The position numbers and the translations under genes were made by a program. Below, one piece after another: positions 32,809 to 33,533 of a DNA stretch of 33,533 nt. The stretch is from Ferrovibrio sp. (GTDB lineage Bacteria > Pseudomonadota > Alphaproteobacteria > Ferrovibrionales > Ferrovibrionaceae). Position 1 is the stretch's first letter. The number at the start of each line of letters is the position of its first letter. A model generated the notes under the pieces. It worked only from the letters and a program-made list of their open reading frames with translations. It did not search any database and was not told where the DNA came from. The stretch covers positions 1 to 33,533 of the forward strand of contig NZ_JAOZVR010000113.1 of assembly GCF_025869515.1 (NCBI RefSeq), written 5' to 3'.

Positions 32809-33363
32809 TCAGGCGGCGCGACACGCAGCCGGTTCATCCATCATGGCGAGCGACAGCACGAACTGGTCGTAGCCCTGGCCGCGGCTGGCCAGCATCTGAT
32901 CCAGTATCTGGCGGCTCCTGACGAGACCGTCCTGGGGTGTGGCTGCCGAGGTTTCGATGCGGCGCATCTCGCGATAAATCGGCTCGATGGCGGCAATGCT
33001 TTCTGGGCTGGCCGCCCGGCGACAACACTGGTAGCCGGCAGCACGCCCGGAGCGGTCGGCATTCACCGTCCAGTGTGCCAGCGTCCAGTAATAATCCCCA
33101 TTCCTGGCCAGGTTCTTCAGATAGCCGAAAACTTCGCGGCCGGCGTTCAGGCGCTGCCAGACCAGTTCGAAGATGACAGCCGGCATATCCGGATGGCGAA
33201 GAATGTCATGCGGATGCCGCAGCACATCGTGCTCGTGGCAGGCATGGGTCCGGCAGAAAGCGTCATTGGCATAAGTGATGATGCCCTGTGTGTCGGCCAT
33301 GGTGATCAGCAGGTCGTCGCCGGCGATCCGGCGTTGGCGGTTGAGCGGCGTAACAATGGTCAT
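32809..33363 (-). CDS. Aer-like PAS domain protein
   Basis: The 184-residue protein has an N-terminal PAS domain (about residues 18-115) of the Aer/redox-sensor type: GIITYANDAFCR, then DILRHPDMPAVIFELVW and EVFGYLKNLARNGDYYWTLAHWT, motifs shared with flavin-binding Aer PAS domains. The C-terminal part is a short helical region with no recognisable output domain (no methyl-accepting, kinase or cyclase segment). The ATG at 33363 begins right before the family N-terminus. It may act as a one-domain sensor partner of a chemotaxis or signalling protein, which is inference. It ends at a good terminator. Confidence 0.88.
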   Translation of the reverse strand: MTIVTPLNRQRRIAGDDLLITMADTQGIITYANDAFCRTHACHEHDVLRHPHDILRHPDMPAVIFELVWQRLNAGREVFGYLKNLARNGDYYWTLAHWTVNADRSGRAAGYQCCRRAASPESIAAIEPIYREMRRIETSAATPQDGLVRSRQILDQMLASRGQGYDQFVLSLAMMDEPAACRAA

Positions 33364-33533
33364 TGGCGTGTTCCTAGCTGAGAGGTGACATCAGCAGTGA
33401 AACACGCAACACGAGAACGCGGGCCTTAACAGTTGATTAGGGCATGCTTAAAAACCGGTTATTCCTGCGGATTTATCACCCATCTTTGGTTGTGATGCGA
33501 TGGGGTTGCGAGGAGGCAATAAAAAAAGCCCGG
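33364..33533. other. Region upstream of the PAS gene to the window edge
   Basis: No gene was found here. It should hold the PAS gene promoter on the minus strand. The last bases, AATAAAAAAAGCCCGG, read on the minus strand as a GC stretch followed by a T-run, as at the end of a terminator whose other half lies outside the window. Confidence 0.4.

Overview
The window looks like chromosome from a GC-rich alphaproteobacterium, probably Rhodospirillales-like. The signs are uniformly high-GC coding DNA, a PHA synthase/phasin pair, a PAS_5-type protein, an OhrR/Ohr peroxide pair, a TrmJ/CimA/NadE housekeeping operon, and a sigma-54 promoter in front of the flagellar hook gene. No rRNA, tRNA, CRISPR array, integrase or transposase gene was found. 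The species assignment is inference.

Layout. 1-3.4 kb (minus): an MDR-type NADP-dependent oxidoreductase, a PHA synthase and a phasin-like protein. 3.8-9.2 kb (plus): a tight operon nadE-gltX-cimA-trmJ with overlapping or nearly touching ends. 9.2-11.4 kb: a cupin, a hotdog thioesterase and a Tam-like methyltransferase, separated by three copies of a dispersed palindromic element. 11.4-14.3 kb (plus): an LrgA/LrgB-type membrane pair and an IlvD/Edd-family dehydratase. 14.3-15.5 kb: an AT-rich, probably acquired DUF2971 gene followed by two unusual short-period arrays (10/11 bp and exactly 11 bp). 15.5-17.6 kb (minus): an AbrB-family membrane protein and an M14-type desuccinylase/aspartoacylase-like hydrolase. 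17.7-20.5 kb (plus): a small flagellar-like protein, then a DUF1800/DUF1501 pair, the second member with a Tat signal.

20.6-23.4 kb (minus): a GNAT acetyltransferase, class Ia ribonucleotide reductase beta subunit (nrdB, with a clear terminator and two near-consensus DnaA boxes upstream), and ohr-ohrR with a palindromic operator lying between the -35 and -10 of ohr. 23.6-25.0 kb: flgE behind a textbook sigma-54 promoter. 25.1-26.5 kb: a PAS_5 protein, a VOC protein and a small hypothetical protein.

26.6-32.2 kb: a gene-fragment mosaic, a candidate operator, and a catabolic operon made of an NMT1/SsuA-like ABC importer (binding protein, ATPase, permease), an ATZ/TRZ-type amidohydrolase and an acetamidase/formamidase. 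Together these suggest uptake and stepwise hydrolysis of a small nitrogenous, possibly heterocyclic compound. 32.3-33.5 kb: an SPW-repeat membrane protein and an Aer-like PAS protein.

The most unusual items are: (i) a roughly 120-bp mosaic at 26.6 kb that fuses near-identical pieces of two genes found elsewhere in this window; (ii) the twin helically phased repeat arrays beside the foreign DUF2971 gene; (iii) the palindromic element whose arms differ by compensatory base pairs.
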